NCBI RefSeq assembly: GCF_024494355.1
Contig: NZ_JAKNQY010000001.1
Coordinates: 436,022-500,021, forward strand
Source of the DNA: Pseudomonas sp. Q11
Lineage (GTDB): Bacteria > Pseudomonadota > Gammaproteobacteria > Pseudomonadales > Pseudomonadaceae
Reading direction: 5' to 3'
Length of the DNA: 64,000 nucleotides
Shown: one piece after another, positions 51,101 through 59,650 of the stretch
How the letters are laid out: each line of letters opens with the position of its first letter
How positions within the stretch are numbered: position 1 is the stretch's first letter
Notes under the pieces: model-generated
The model's input: the letters and a program-made list of their open reading frames with translations, nothing else
Told to the model about the DNA's origin: nothing
The model's database searches: none
Program-made: the position numbers and the translations under genes

Positions 51101-54100
51101 CACGGACGACAGCGCCACCCACGTCGCCCCGCGCAATGAAGTCGAAGCGCAGCTGGCGGCCATCTGGCAGGACGTGCTGAAGCTGGAACGTGTCGGCGTG
51201 CATGACAACTTCTTCGCCCTGGGCGGTGACTCGATCATCAACTTGCAGATCATCGCCCGCGCCAACCAGCAAGGGCTGAAGCTCACGCCCCGCCAGCTCT
51301 TCGAGAACCGCACCATCGCCGATATCGCCCGGGTGCTGGGCGCCGATGCCAGCCATGGCGTGGCACACGAGATTGCCGATGGCTATGACCTGCCGCTGGC
51401 CGCCGGGCAATTGGCCCGCTTGCAACAAGGGCCGTTGCACGCCACCTGGCGTTGCGTGGCGCTGACCCAGGCCATCGACAGCGAGCTGCTGAGTCAGGCC
51501 ATCGCGGCGTTGCAGCAACACCACCAGGCCTTGCGCCTGGCGCTCAAGGCCCAGCCGGAGGGCCAGTGGCAACAACGGGTGCTGGTCGCGGCCAAGGCCC
51601 CGGTCATCACCACCGAGAAACTGGAGACCTGTACGCCGGCGCAGTTGCAAGCCCTGGCCCAGGCCGGTGTCGACGCGCTGGAACTGGACGCCGGCCAAAC
51701 CGTGCATGCCCGCCTGCTGGAGGTGGACGGCAAGCACGCCCTGCTGCTGGCCGCTCATCCGTTGTGCCTGGACGAAGCCTCCTGGTCGCTGCTGCTGACG
51801 GACCTCAACCTGGCCCTGGCGCAACTACGCTATCAGCGGCCGGTGCGCCTGTCCTATACCGGTGGCGATTTCACCCAGTGGACGCGGCACCAACAAGCCC
51901 ATGCACAGGGCGACGCTCTGGACGACGCCTGGGAACACTGGCTGCAATACGCCGGCATGGAAACGCTGCAACTGCCTGACAGCCAGCAGCCGGCCAGCGT
52001 GGTCGAACAGACCCTGGCGGCCGCCACCTCAGGCGAACTCAAGCGCCTGGGCGAAGTGCTGCAACTGGACTGGAACAGCCTGTTGGCCGCTGCCGTGGTC
52101 GAACAGTGCCGTGAACGGTGCGGCAATGGCCTGGTGGCGCTGAGCATGCACGCTGCCCGTCCGAACGCCGAGCGCCTGCCGGTGGATGCGCCGATTGCCG
52201 TGGCCGACCTCGACCCGACACGCATCATCGGGCCGTTGGCCCTGGCGGTGCCGTACTTCCTCCAGCCCGAAGGCGACAGCCTGCTGCAACGCTTGCAGGC
52301 CCTGACCGCACAGATGCGCGCCTACCCGCAGCACGGCGTCGACTATGGCGCCCTGCGCTTCCTGTCGGACAACACCTACCTGCAAGAGCCACTACGCGAC
52401 CTGCCGGCGGCCTCGGTGGCCATTCGCTGGCTCGGCAACCTCGACAGCCATCGTGAAGAGCGCGGCATCCTGGCCCAGGTCGAAGCCGCAACTCCATCGG
52501 CGGCCTCGCCTTGCCCGCTGACCCTGGACGCCTGGTGGCTGGATGACTGCCTGCACCTGCGCAGCCAGGGCACCCTCGCCGCCGACTGGGCACCGCGCCT
52601 TGCGCAACGCTTGAACGAACTCGCCGCACTGGCCAGCGCAGCCGACCTGCGCCCCGCCAGCCAGGCATTCGCGCTGTGCCACAAGCAAGCGGCGACCCTG
52701 GCATCCGAACCGCTGGACTGGTCGAACATCGAAGACGTCTACCCGCTGTCGTCCATGCAACAAGGCATGCTGTTGCACACCCTGTTGCAACCCCACAGCG
52801 GCATCTACCTGATGCAACAACGCTACAGCTGGGACGGGGTATTGCAGCGCCCGGCGATGGAGGCCGCATGGCAACTGTTCCTCGAGCGCCATCCGATGAT
52901 GCGCACCGCCTTCTGGTGGCAGGACGATCATGAGCCGCTGCAATGCGTGTACCGCCAGACCCACCGGGCGTTTGACTGGCAGGACCTGCGCCACCTCGAC
53001 GAGGAGCAGCAGCGCCTGGCCATGGACCAGGCCCTCGAAGCACAACGCCTGCAAGGTTTCGACATGGCCTGCGCGCCACTGACCCACCTGCGGGTGTTCC
53101 AACTCGATGAGCGACGCTTCGCCGTGGTGCGCAGCTTCCACCACATCCTGACCGACGCCTGGTGCTTCGGCCTGCTGATGGAAGACCTGCTGGCGATCTA
53201 CCAGGCCATCGTGCGCCAGGAGCCAGTGGCCCGCGCGCGCCTGCGCTCGTTCCGCGGCTACATGAGTTGGCTGGAACGCCATGACATGGCCGCCGCCCAC
53301 GCGTTCTGGCAGGCCGAAATGGCCGGTTTCAGCGAGCCGACGCCACTGCATGTAGACAGCCCCGTGGCCGGCCCGGAACAGGCGCCGGAACAGGTCGGCG
53401 ACTTCGACCAGACCCTGAGCATCGCCCAGACCCAGCGGCTGCAGCAGCTGTGCCAGCAATACCAACTGACCCCCAACACCTGGATCCAGGGCGCCTGGGC
53501 GCTGTTGCTGTCGCGCTACAGCGGCAACCGCGATGTGCTGTTCGGCGTGACCGTCGCCGGCCGCCCGACTGACCTTGCCGGTGTAGAAGAAATGGTCGGG
53601 CTGTTCATCAACAGCCTGCCACTGCGCATCGATGTCGACCCAGAGATGCCAGTGGCCGACTGGTTGCAGGCGCTGCTGTCCCACAACGCGCAATTGCGCG
53701 AACACGAAAGCGCTTCGCTGGTGGACATCCAGCGTTGCAGCCAGGTGCCGCGCGGCCAGCAGTTGTTCGACAGCCTGGTGGTGTTCGAGAACGCGCCGCT
53801 GGACATCAGCAGCGTGCAACTGGATGCCTTCAGCATCGACATCTATGAAGACCGCGTGCACACCAACTTCCCGATGACGGTGGTGCTGTACCCCGGCGAC
53901 CGCCTGGGCATTCGCCTGTCCTACGACAGCATGCGTTTCAGCACTGACACCGTGCAGCGCATGCTCGGCCATCTGGTGCAGCTGCTTTCGGGCATGCTGG
54001 AGACGCCGCAGGCGCCACTGGGCAGCCTGCACATGCTGCCCGAGGCGGAACGCCGGCAGTTGCAGATCGACTGCAACCGCAGCGACGTCGACTTCCCGCT

Positions 54101-57100
54101 GGAGCGCGGCTATGCGGCGCTGTTCGCCGAACAAGTGCGCAACCGTCCACAACACCTCGCCGCGGTATGCCAGGGGCAATCGCTGACCTACGCCGAACTG
54201 GACCGCCGCGCCAACAGCATCGCCCATGCGCTGCAAGCGGTCGGTGCCGGCCCGGAAACCCTGGTGGCGCTGTTCGCTGAGCGTGGCCTGGCCTTGCTGA
54301 CGATGATGATCGCCACGCTCAAGGTCGGCGCGGCGTTCCAGGCCCTGGACATCCAACAGCCCCACACACGGCTGGCGGAGTTGCTGGACCTCGGTGAAGC
54401 GCCACTGTTGCTGGTCTGCGAGCACGCAAGCTCAACGCTGGACAACGTCCTGCCGCAGATGCGCCAGCAACCCACCTGCCTGATCGCCCAGGCACTCTGG
54501 CAAGGTCGCGAACAGCCGCCGGTCAGCTATGCGCACGACCCGGATCAACTGGCCTACGTGATCTTCACTTCCGGTTCCACCGGCACGCCCAAAGGTGTGA
54601 TGGTCGAACAGCGCGGGATGCTCAACAACATGTTCGGCAAGGTCCCGAGCCTGGGCCTGGGTGAGCACGACCGGATTGCCCAGACCGCTTCGGCAGCGTT
54701 CGATATCAGCGTGTGGCAGTTCCTCGCCGCGCCGCTGTTCGGCGCCACCGTGCACATCCTTCCCGATGCCCAGGCCCACGACCCTGTGGCCCTGCTCGAT
54801 GCGGTTCAAGAGCAGCAACTGACCCTGCTGGAAACCGTGCCGGCGCTGATTCGCGGCATGCTCCAGGAAAGCCTGGCGCACCACAGCCTGGCGAGCCTGC
54901 GCTGGCTCCTGCCCACCGGTGAGGCATTGCCGCCGGCCCTGGCGCGGGACTGGTTCGCCCGCTTCCCGGCGATCCCGTTGATGAACGCCTACGGTCCCGC
55001 CGAATGCTCGGACGACGTTGCCTTCTATCCCATCACCGAAGCGCCCGCCGACGATTGCCTGCACATGCCCATCGGCAAGCCTACCGCCAATAACCAGGTG
55101 TTCGTGCTCGACTCGGCGCTGCGCCTGGTCCCTGTCGGTGTACCCGGCGAATTGTGCATCGGTGGTGTCGGCGTGGGTCGCGGTTACCTGCGCGACCCGC
55201 AGCGCACCCGCGAAGCTTTTGTTCCGCACCCGTTCCAGGCCGATGCGCGGTTGTATCGCAGCGGTGATATCGGCCGGATGCGCGCCGATGGCGTGATCGA
55301 ATACCTCGGGCGGCGCGACCAGCAAGTGAAGATCCGTGGCCACCGCATCGAACTGGGCGAAATCGAAAACCGCCTGATGCAACACCCAGCAGTGGACAGC
55401 GCGGTGGTACTGGCGCTGCCCGACGCGCGCGGGGCGTTGCAACTGGTGGCCTGGTACGTGCTCGACGAAGCGGCCGACCTCGGCGGCGAGTCCGCGCAAC
55501 AAGCCTTGAGCACTTACCTGGGCCAGCAACTGGCAAGCTACATGGTTCCGGCCCGTTGGCTGGTGCTTGAACAATTGCCGCTGAACGCCAATGGCAAGGT
55601 CGACCGTCGCGCCCTCGCCGCGCTGGGTGTGCCCGTGGACGAGACGGCGCAGGCGCAAGGCATGGCACCGCGCACGTCAACCGAGAAAGTGCTCGCCGAA
55701 CTCTGGCAGGAAATCCTCGGTCTGGACGATGTCGGTGTGCACGACGACTTCTTCGCCATCGGCGGTCACTCGCTGCTGGCCACCCAGGTGTTGTCGCGGA
55801 TTCGCCGACGGTTGAACGTGAACCTGCCGCTGCGCACGCTGTTCGAGCGTGGCACCCTCGAACAATTGGCCGAAGCGGTCGATCAGCAGCGCGACGCCCA
55901 GACCGAGGCCGACGGCAACAGCGAGATTGCCCTGGCGCCACGCAACCAGCCATTGCCGCTGTCCTACAGCCAGCAACGGTTGTGGTTCCTGGATCGCTTC
56001 GAAGGCCCCAGCGCCGCCTACAACATGACCACCACCATCAGGCTGCGTGGGGCGTTGGACATCGCAGCGTTGCAAGCGGCGTTGCAGGCCGTGTTCGAAC
56101 GCCATGAGTCCTTGCGCACGGCGTTCCACCTCCATGGCGACCAGCCTTGCCAGGTCATCAGCCCCGCACCGCAGGTTGACCTGACGCCGACCGAGTTGAG
56201 TCACCTCGATACCGAGGAACAGGCGCAAACCCTGCAACGCTTGATCGATAAGCAGGCGGCACGCCCGTTCGATCTGCAACAGGCGCCGATGTTGCGCGCC
56301 AGCTTGCTACGTCTGGGCACCGACGATCATGTGCTGCAACTGGTGTTGCATCACATCGCTACCGATGCCTGGTCCATGGGCATCCTCATGCAAGAACTGA
56401 TCGTCGGGTACCAGGCCCGCACCAGTGGCTCGACACCGGTGCTGCCGGTGTTGCCGATGCAGTTCGCCGACTATGCCTTCTGGCAACGCAGCGAAACCCA
56501 ACAGCGCCTGCTGGCACGGGCCATCGATTACTGGCGCCGCCAGCTCGACGGCGCGCCAACCTTGATCCCGCTGCCGCTTGACCAGCCACGCCCGGCGCGT
56601 CCCGACTACCAGGGGGCGGCCCTGGAGCAACGCTTCACACCGGCCCAGGCACAGGTGCTCAAGGCCTATGCTCAAGAGCAGCGGGCGACGCTGTTCATGG
56701 TCCTGCTCAATGCCTTCAACAGCCTGCTGCAACGGGCCACCGGGGCCAACGACTTTATTGTCGGCACCGACCTGGCCAACCGCGAACATCCGGCCCTGGA
56801 ACACCTCATCGGCTTCTTCGTCAACGTGCTGCCGATCCGTGCCCGCCTGAGCGAGGGCGAAACCTTTGACGCCCGTCTGCAACGCTTGCGCGAGGATTGC
56901 CTGTCGGCGTTCCAGCACCAGCAGGTGCCGTTCGACAAACTGGTCGAGGAGCTGCAACCGCCGCGTACACCAGGGGTCAATCCACTGGTCCAGGTGCTGT
57001 TCGTCATGCAGAACACCCCCAGCGGCAATGCCAGCCTGCCGGACCTTGAGGTGGAACACCTGGTATCACGCCAGGAAAGCAGCAAGTTCGACCTCGCCGT

Positions 57101-58418
57101 GTTTGTCGAAGAGGACGAAGATCAAGGCCTGAACGTGCGCTGGGTGTATCGCACCAGCGTGTTGCAGGAGCCGACCATCCAGCGCCTCGAACAAGGCTTC
57201 GAGAGCCTGTTGGAGCAGATCGTCTCGGCCCCGGGGCAAGCGCTGGACAATTGGTCGTGGCGCCTTGAGGGCGGCAACGCCAGCGCGGCGTCCTTGGCGG
57301 ATTCGTCGCTCGACGAGGCCACGGCCCGCAGCGCGCGCAAGCAGTCCAAATTGAGCAAGCTCAAGCAGACCCGTGCAACCGCCGTGAGCCAGGTGGCCCA
57401 TGAGCAGGTCCGTACCCGCACCTTCAACGCCGGGCAAGCCTTGCCGTTGGTGATCGAGCCGTTGCTCGGCGACCTGGACCCGGTGCACTGGGCGCTGCAA
57501 GCGCGGGAATGGATCAATGCCCAGTTGCTGACCCACGGCGGCCTGCTGTTCCGGGGTTTCAACCTGCCGGATGCGGGTGCTTTCGAACAGTTCGCCCAGG
57601 CCATCGAACCCGACCTCTACGGGACCTACGGCGACCTGCCAAAAAACAAATCCGGCAAGAACATCTACCACTCCACGCCGTACCCGGAACAGCACATGAT
57701 TCTCTTCCACAACGAGAGTTCCCATCTGCCGCAGTGGCCACGCAAGCAGTGGTTCTATTGCGAAACGCCGGCACCGCGTGGTGGCTGCACGCCCATCGTC
57801 GATTGCCGGCAGGTGTTGGCGCGCTTGCCCGAGGACATCGTCGCTCGCTTCAAGGCTCTGGGGCTGCTGTACGTGCGGCACTTCACCGACAAGCTGGATG
57901 TGCGCTGGCAGGACTTCTTCAAGACCGAGCAACGCGAAGAAGTCGAACGTCAATGCCTGGCGTCGGGCATGCGCTGGGAATGGCTGGAGGCCGATAACCT
58001 GCGGATCGCCCAGCACTGCCCGGCCATCGTCGAGCATCCCGAGACCTTGGAACTGTCGTTCTTCAACCAGGTGCAACTGCACCACACCGCCTGCCTGGAG
58101 CCGGAAGTGCGCAACAATCTGATCAGCCTGTTCGGCCCCGGACATTTGCCCCGCAACGTGTACTACGGCGACGGCAGCGTGATCGAAGACGCGGTGATGC
58201 AAGTGATCGGCGAGGCTTATGAAGACTGCGCGGTACGTTTCAGTTGGCAAAAGGGTGACATGGTGATGCTGGACAATATGTTGGTGGCCCACGCTCGGGA
58301 CCCCTTCGAGGGTGAGCGCAAGATCTGTGTCGCCATGGGCCAGATGATGCGTCGCGAACAATTGACCGGTTGCCTGCCCGAAGCACAGCCGGCGCTGGCT
58401 GCGGAGGTGCAGGCATGA
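48198..58418 (+). CDS. NRPS modules 6-7 with C-terminal C and fused beta-hydroxylase: C-A(Asp)-T-deadE-C-A-T-C-betaH
   Basis: 3406 residues. C6 (HHILMDGWS near 144) follows a D-residue module. A6 (near 626) has code D-L-T-K-V-G-H-V-G, a standard Asp code. T6 is of GGDSI type (near 1009). Residues 1045-1490 form an epimerase-like domain with lost catalytic residues. C7 (HHILTDAWC near 1649), A7 (near 2124; D-I-W-E-L-T-A-D-D, same as module 2) and T7 (near 2522) follow. A C domain comes next (HHIATDAWS near 2718), with no A domain after it. Instead, past a basic/Ser-rich linker (about 3035-3065), there is a TauD/SyrP-like hydroxylase (3070-3390) with H3171-N-E3173 and H3365. That C domain must serve the next protein, and the fused hydroxylase probably acts on its Asp. 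The stop overlaps the next start (ATGA). Confidence 0.92.
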   Translation: MDQASMNNIEDIYSLSPTQHGLLFHSVYEPDSRVYYQQLSLDMNGPLQLSAFRGAWQALMRRHAVLRSAFLWEELDDAYQVMQQDVALPLTELDWQDRAEPQAALEQLALEQRAQPLELNDSPLMRVCLVRLAPERWHLIWTFHHILMDGWSVGIAVQEWLALYYEQAHGRPANLAPTRPYRDYIAWLAEQDMAATESFWREQLQDVSEPTPLPSFAVRQPAPAGAPFAERESLLTASETEQLTHFARQHDLTINTLIQGAWALLLGQHAGRDDVVYGVTVAGRPENLAAVDSTVGLFINTLPLRVQWADEPTLVAWLQHLQQANSDLRHHAYLPLGKLKSMTRIAAEQALFDSILVFENFPVTDALNQDTGGLSFSAPSSDQQADGITLTQGRNHFPLSLIVVPDKQLHYLISYDRSRFSDAEVAVLSAQLRAILLAMTAHAQCRVSELEWLSPEERQQLLMQGRGVQLPVPPACLHQRFEQQVAAHPEQLAVRDRQVALTYRELDQQANRLSQYLRAQGIGHDSVVALALERSAEFVIALLATLKAGAAYLPLDLKQPAGRLADVLVDSRAALLIGAAASPLLKGLAEHTPTLWLAEQAHAIASQPDTPPAVVHSPTDAAYVIYTSGSTGTPKGVVVEHQSIVDYLTAVHAVLNPPPAARYGLLSSIAADLGHTQLFGALCSGASLLLVDEDSGFSPLALAELFEQHPVDVLKITPSHLAGLLQALPDDRLLPSALLVFGGDALSPALLEQVNRLAPGLRVFNHYGPSEATVGAIATELPAGLRSIALGRPLPNRQLQVVDANGRLVPTGVSGELLISGVLARGYLHRPDLTAERFHLDENQQRWYRTGDRVRWQVDGQLAFLGRVDSQVKIRGNRLELGEVEAQLKRLSPLIEQALVRAVDLDGSLRLVAYLVASQSLSATKLRNDLGARVPDYMVPAHFITLDELPLTRNGKVDVQRLPLPQKPTDDSATHVAPRNEVEAQLAAIWQDVLKLERVGVHDNFFALGGDSIINLQIIARANQQGLKLTPRQLFENRTIADIARVLGADASHGVAHEIADGYDLPLAAGQLARLQQGPLHATWRCVALTQAIDSELLSQAIAALQQHHQALRLALKAQPEGQWQQRVLVAAKAPVITTEKLETCTPAQLQALAQAGVDALELDAGQTVHARLLEVDGKHALLLAAHPLCLDEASWSLLLTDLNLALAQLRYQRPVRLSYTGGDFTQWTRHQQAHAQGDALDDAWEHWLQYAGMETLQLPDSQQPASVVEQTLAAATSGELKRLGEVLQLDWNSLLAAAVVEQCRERCGNGLVALSMHAARPNAERLPVDAPIAVADLDPTRIIGPLALAVPYFLQPEGDSLLQRLQALTAQMRAYPQHGVDYGALRFLSDNTYLQEPLRDLPAASVAIRWLGNLDSHREERGILAQVEAATPSAASPCPLTLDAWWLDDCLHLRSQGTLAADWAPRLAQRLNELAALASAADLRPASQAFALCHKQAATLASEPLDWSNIEDVYPLSSMQQGMLLHTLLQPHSGIYLMQQRYSWDGVLQRPAMEAAWQLFLERHPMMRTAFWWQDDHEPLQCVYRQTHRAFDWQDLRHLDEEQQRLAMDQALEAQRLQGFDMACAPLTHLRVFQLDERRFAVVRSFHHILTDAWCFGLLMEDLLAIYQAIVRQEPVARARLRSFRGYMSWLERHDMAAAHAFWQAEMAGFSEPTPLHVDSPVAGPEQAPEQVGDFDQTLSIAQTQRLQQLCQQYQLTPNTWIQGAWALLLSRYSGNRDVLFGVTVAGRPTDLAGVEEMVGLFINSLPLRIDVDPEMPVADWLQALLSHNAQLREHESASLVDIQRCSQVPRGQQLFDSLVVFENAPLDISSVQLDAFSIDIYEDRVHTNFPMTVVLYPGDRLGIRLSYDSMRFSTDTVQRMLGHLVQLLSGMLETPQAPLGSLHMLPEAERRQLQIDCNRSDVDFPLERGYAALFAEQVRNRPQHLAAVCQGQSLTYAELDRRANSIAHALQAVGAGPETLVALFAERGLALLTMMIATLKVGAAFQALDIQQPHTRLAELLDLGEAPLLLVCEHASSTLDNVLPQMRQQPTCLIAQALWQGREQPPVSYAHDPDQLAYVIFTSGSTGTPKGVMVEQRGMLNNMFGKVPSLGLGEHDRIAQTASAAFDISVWQFLAAPLFGATVHILPDAQAHDPVALLDAVQEQQLTLLETVPALIRGMLQESLAHHSLASLRWLLPTGEALPPALARDWFARFPAIPLMNAYGPAECSDDVAFYPITEAPADDCLHMPIGKPTANNQVFVLDSALRLVPVGVPGELCIGGVGVGRGYLRDPQRTREAFVPHPFQADARLYRSGDIGRMRADGVIEYLGRRDQQVKIRGHRIELGEIENRLMQHPAVDSAVVLALPDARGALQLVAWYVLDEAADLGGESAQQALSTYLGQQLASYMVPARWLVLEQLPLNANGKVDRRALAALGVPVDETAQAQGMAPRTSTEKVLAELWQEILGLDDVGVHDDFFAIGGHSLLATQVLSRIRRRLNVNLPLRTLFERGTLEQLAEAVDQQRDAQTEADGNSEIALAPRNQPLPLSYSQQRLWFLDRFEGPSAAYNMTTTIRLRGALDIAALQAALQAVFERHESLRTAFHLHGDQPCQVISPAPQVDLTPTELSHLDTEEQAQTLQRLIDKQAARPFDLQQAPMLRASLLRLGTDDHVLQLVLHHIATDAWSMGILMQELIVGYQARTSGSTPVLPVLPMQFADYAFWQRSETQQRLLARAIDYWRRQLDGAPTLIPLPLDQPRPARPDYQGAALEQRFTPAQAQVLKAYAQEQRATLFMVLLNAFNSLLQRATGANDFIVGTDLANREHPALEHLIGFFVNVLPIRARLSEGETFDARLQRLREDCLSAFQHQQVPFDKLVEELQPPRTPGVNPLVQVLFVMQNTPSGNASLPDLEVEHLVSRQESSKFDLAVFVEEDEDQGLNVRWVYRTSVLQEPTIQRLEQGFESLLEQIVSAPGQALDNWSWRLEGGNASAASLADSSLDEATARSARKQSKLSKLKQTRATAVSQVAHEQVRTRTFNAGQALPLVIEPLLGDLDPVHWALQAREWINAQLLTHGGLLFRGFNLPDAGAFEQFAQAIEPDLYGTYGDLPKNKSGKNIYHSTPYPEQHMILFHNESSHLPQWPRKQWFYCETPAPRGGCTPIVDCRQVLARLPEDIVARFKALGLLYVRHFTDKLDVRWQDFFKTEQREEVERQCLASGMRWEWLEADNLRIAQHCPAIVEHPETLELSFFNQVQLHHTACLEPEVRNNLISLFGPGHLPRNVYYGDGSVIEDAVMQVIGEAYEDCAVRFSWQKGDMVMLDNMLVAHARDPFEGERKICVAMGQMMRREQLTGCLPEAQPALAAEVQA
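51355..52650 (+). other. Catalytically degenerate epimerase-like domain after module 6
   Basis: The epimerase architecture is retained: GDALDDAWEHWL, VDYGALRFL, ASVAIRWLGNLDS and the LDEASW strand. The HHxxxD site reads HPLCLDE (second His to Pro) and the EGHGR site reads SMHAAR (Glu lost). In contrast, the epimerase of module 5 keeps both. Asp 6 should therefore stay L. Confidence 0.75.
57400..58370 (+). other. Fused Asp beta-hydroxylase domain (IbetaH-Asp subtype)
   Basis: This is the C-terminal domain of the third NRPS. NAGQALPLVIEP leads into GGLLFRGFNLPD, FHNESSHLPQWPRKQWFYCETPAPRGG (iron ligands H3171/E3173) and NMLVAHARDPFEGERK (H3365 and the 2-oxoglutarate Arg). In described siderophore loci, hydroxylases fused at an NRPS C-terminus act with an interface domain and give L-threo beta-OH-Asp. 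Confidence 0.85.
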
Positions 58419-59650
58419 GCGCCTTTGAGACCCGTGAAGAAGCTTTCGCCCTCTCGCCCCAACAACGCAGCCAGTGGTTGGCGGGGTTGCCAGCCGCGCG
58501 CCTGGACCTGGAAATAAAAGGCCCGTTGGCCCTGGAGCGCCTGCACCAACGACTTGCCGCCCTGAGCGCGTGTCACGAGGCCCTGCGCCTGCGAGTACGG
58601 GCTGAGCCGGGCTTGCTGATGCCCTTGCAGGTGGTTGAATCCACCGTCATGGCTGCGGACGCCATCAGCGTCGAGGTGCAAGCGCTCGACGGCGATCGGC
58701 AGCGGGTGACACTGCAATTGCCGGCGCTGAGCGCGGATCGCGGGACCTTGCTGCGCCTGGCACAGGCATTGGGCTCGATAGACGCGCCATCGGTGGATGA
58801 CGAGGCGATGACCTATACCCAGTACAGCGCCTGGCTCTATGAATTGCAGGCCGATGAAGACGCCGAGCCTGGCCGGCGTTTCTGGGCCAGCCAGGCCCTG
58901 GACGAAGCGGCCGCCAGCGAGTTGCTCTACCGTCAGGTACGCAGCGACCGCTGCGACGCCCCGGTGACCACTCGCCTGAGCGCCAACCCACAGTTGAGCA
59001 TGGCCCTCGACAGCTTCTGCCAACGTCACGACGCTTCGCCCGAGCAAGTCCTGATGACGGCCTGGGGCGTGCTGTTGCAGCGCCTGAGTAGCGGCGACAG
59101 CCCGGCACTGACCTTGAACTGGGTCCACGATTGCCGCGACGACTATGAAGAACTCGCCGATTGCTGGGGATTGTTCGCCAAGCCCCTGCCCCTGCGCTGG
59201 CAAGCAGCAGCGGACAGCCAGTTTGCCCAGACCCTGGCGAATCTGCAGGCGCTCTGCGAGCAAGCCACCGAATGGCAGGAATACTGCGGCGTCAGCGCTG
59301 CACTGCCGGCCGCCGCTTTGCAGTATGGCTTCCAGTGGGGTGGGCAGTTGCCCGATCGGCTCGACACCTTGGGCAGCATGGCGTCGACGCTCACCGTGCT
59401 GGACGCACAGGCCATCCCCGCCGGTATGGAGCTGCTGCTGGTGGCCGAAACGACCGCTGGCGGCTATCGCCTGAACCTCTGCCACCTGCCGGGCCGCTAC
59501 AGCGAACAGGCCGCTTTGGTCCTGCTGGAGCAATTCCAATCGCTGCTGCTCGATGCCCTTGCCAACCCAGGCAAGCCCCTGGCCGAACTGTCAGTGCAGG
59601 CGCCGAGTTTTAGCGCAACGCTGGCCGCCCTGCAGGCGTCAGTCGACGTC
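58415..59650 (+). other. Interface domain (degenerate C domain) of module 8
   Basis: This N-terminal C-like fold begins FALSPQQRSQWLAGLPAARL. The catalytic HHxxxDG motif is replaced by LPALSADRG (around residue 105). It is the second such domain in the locus, again directly before an A domain whose residue is predicted to be beta-hydroxylated. Confidence 0.7.
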
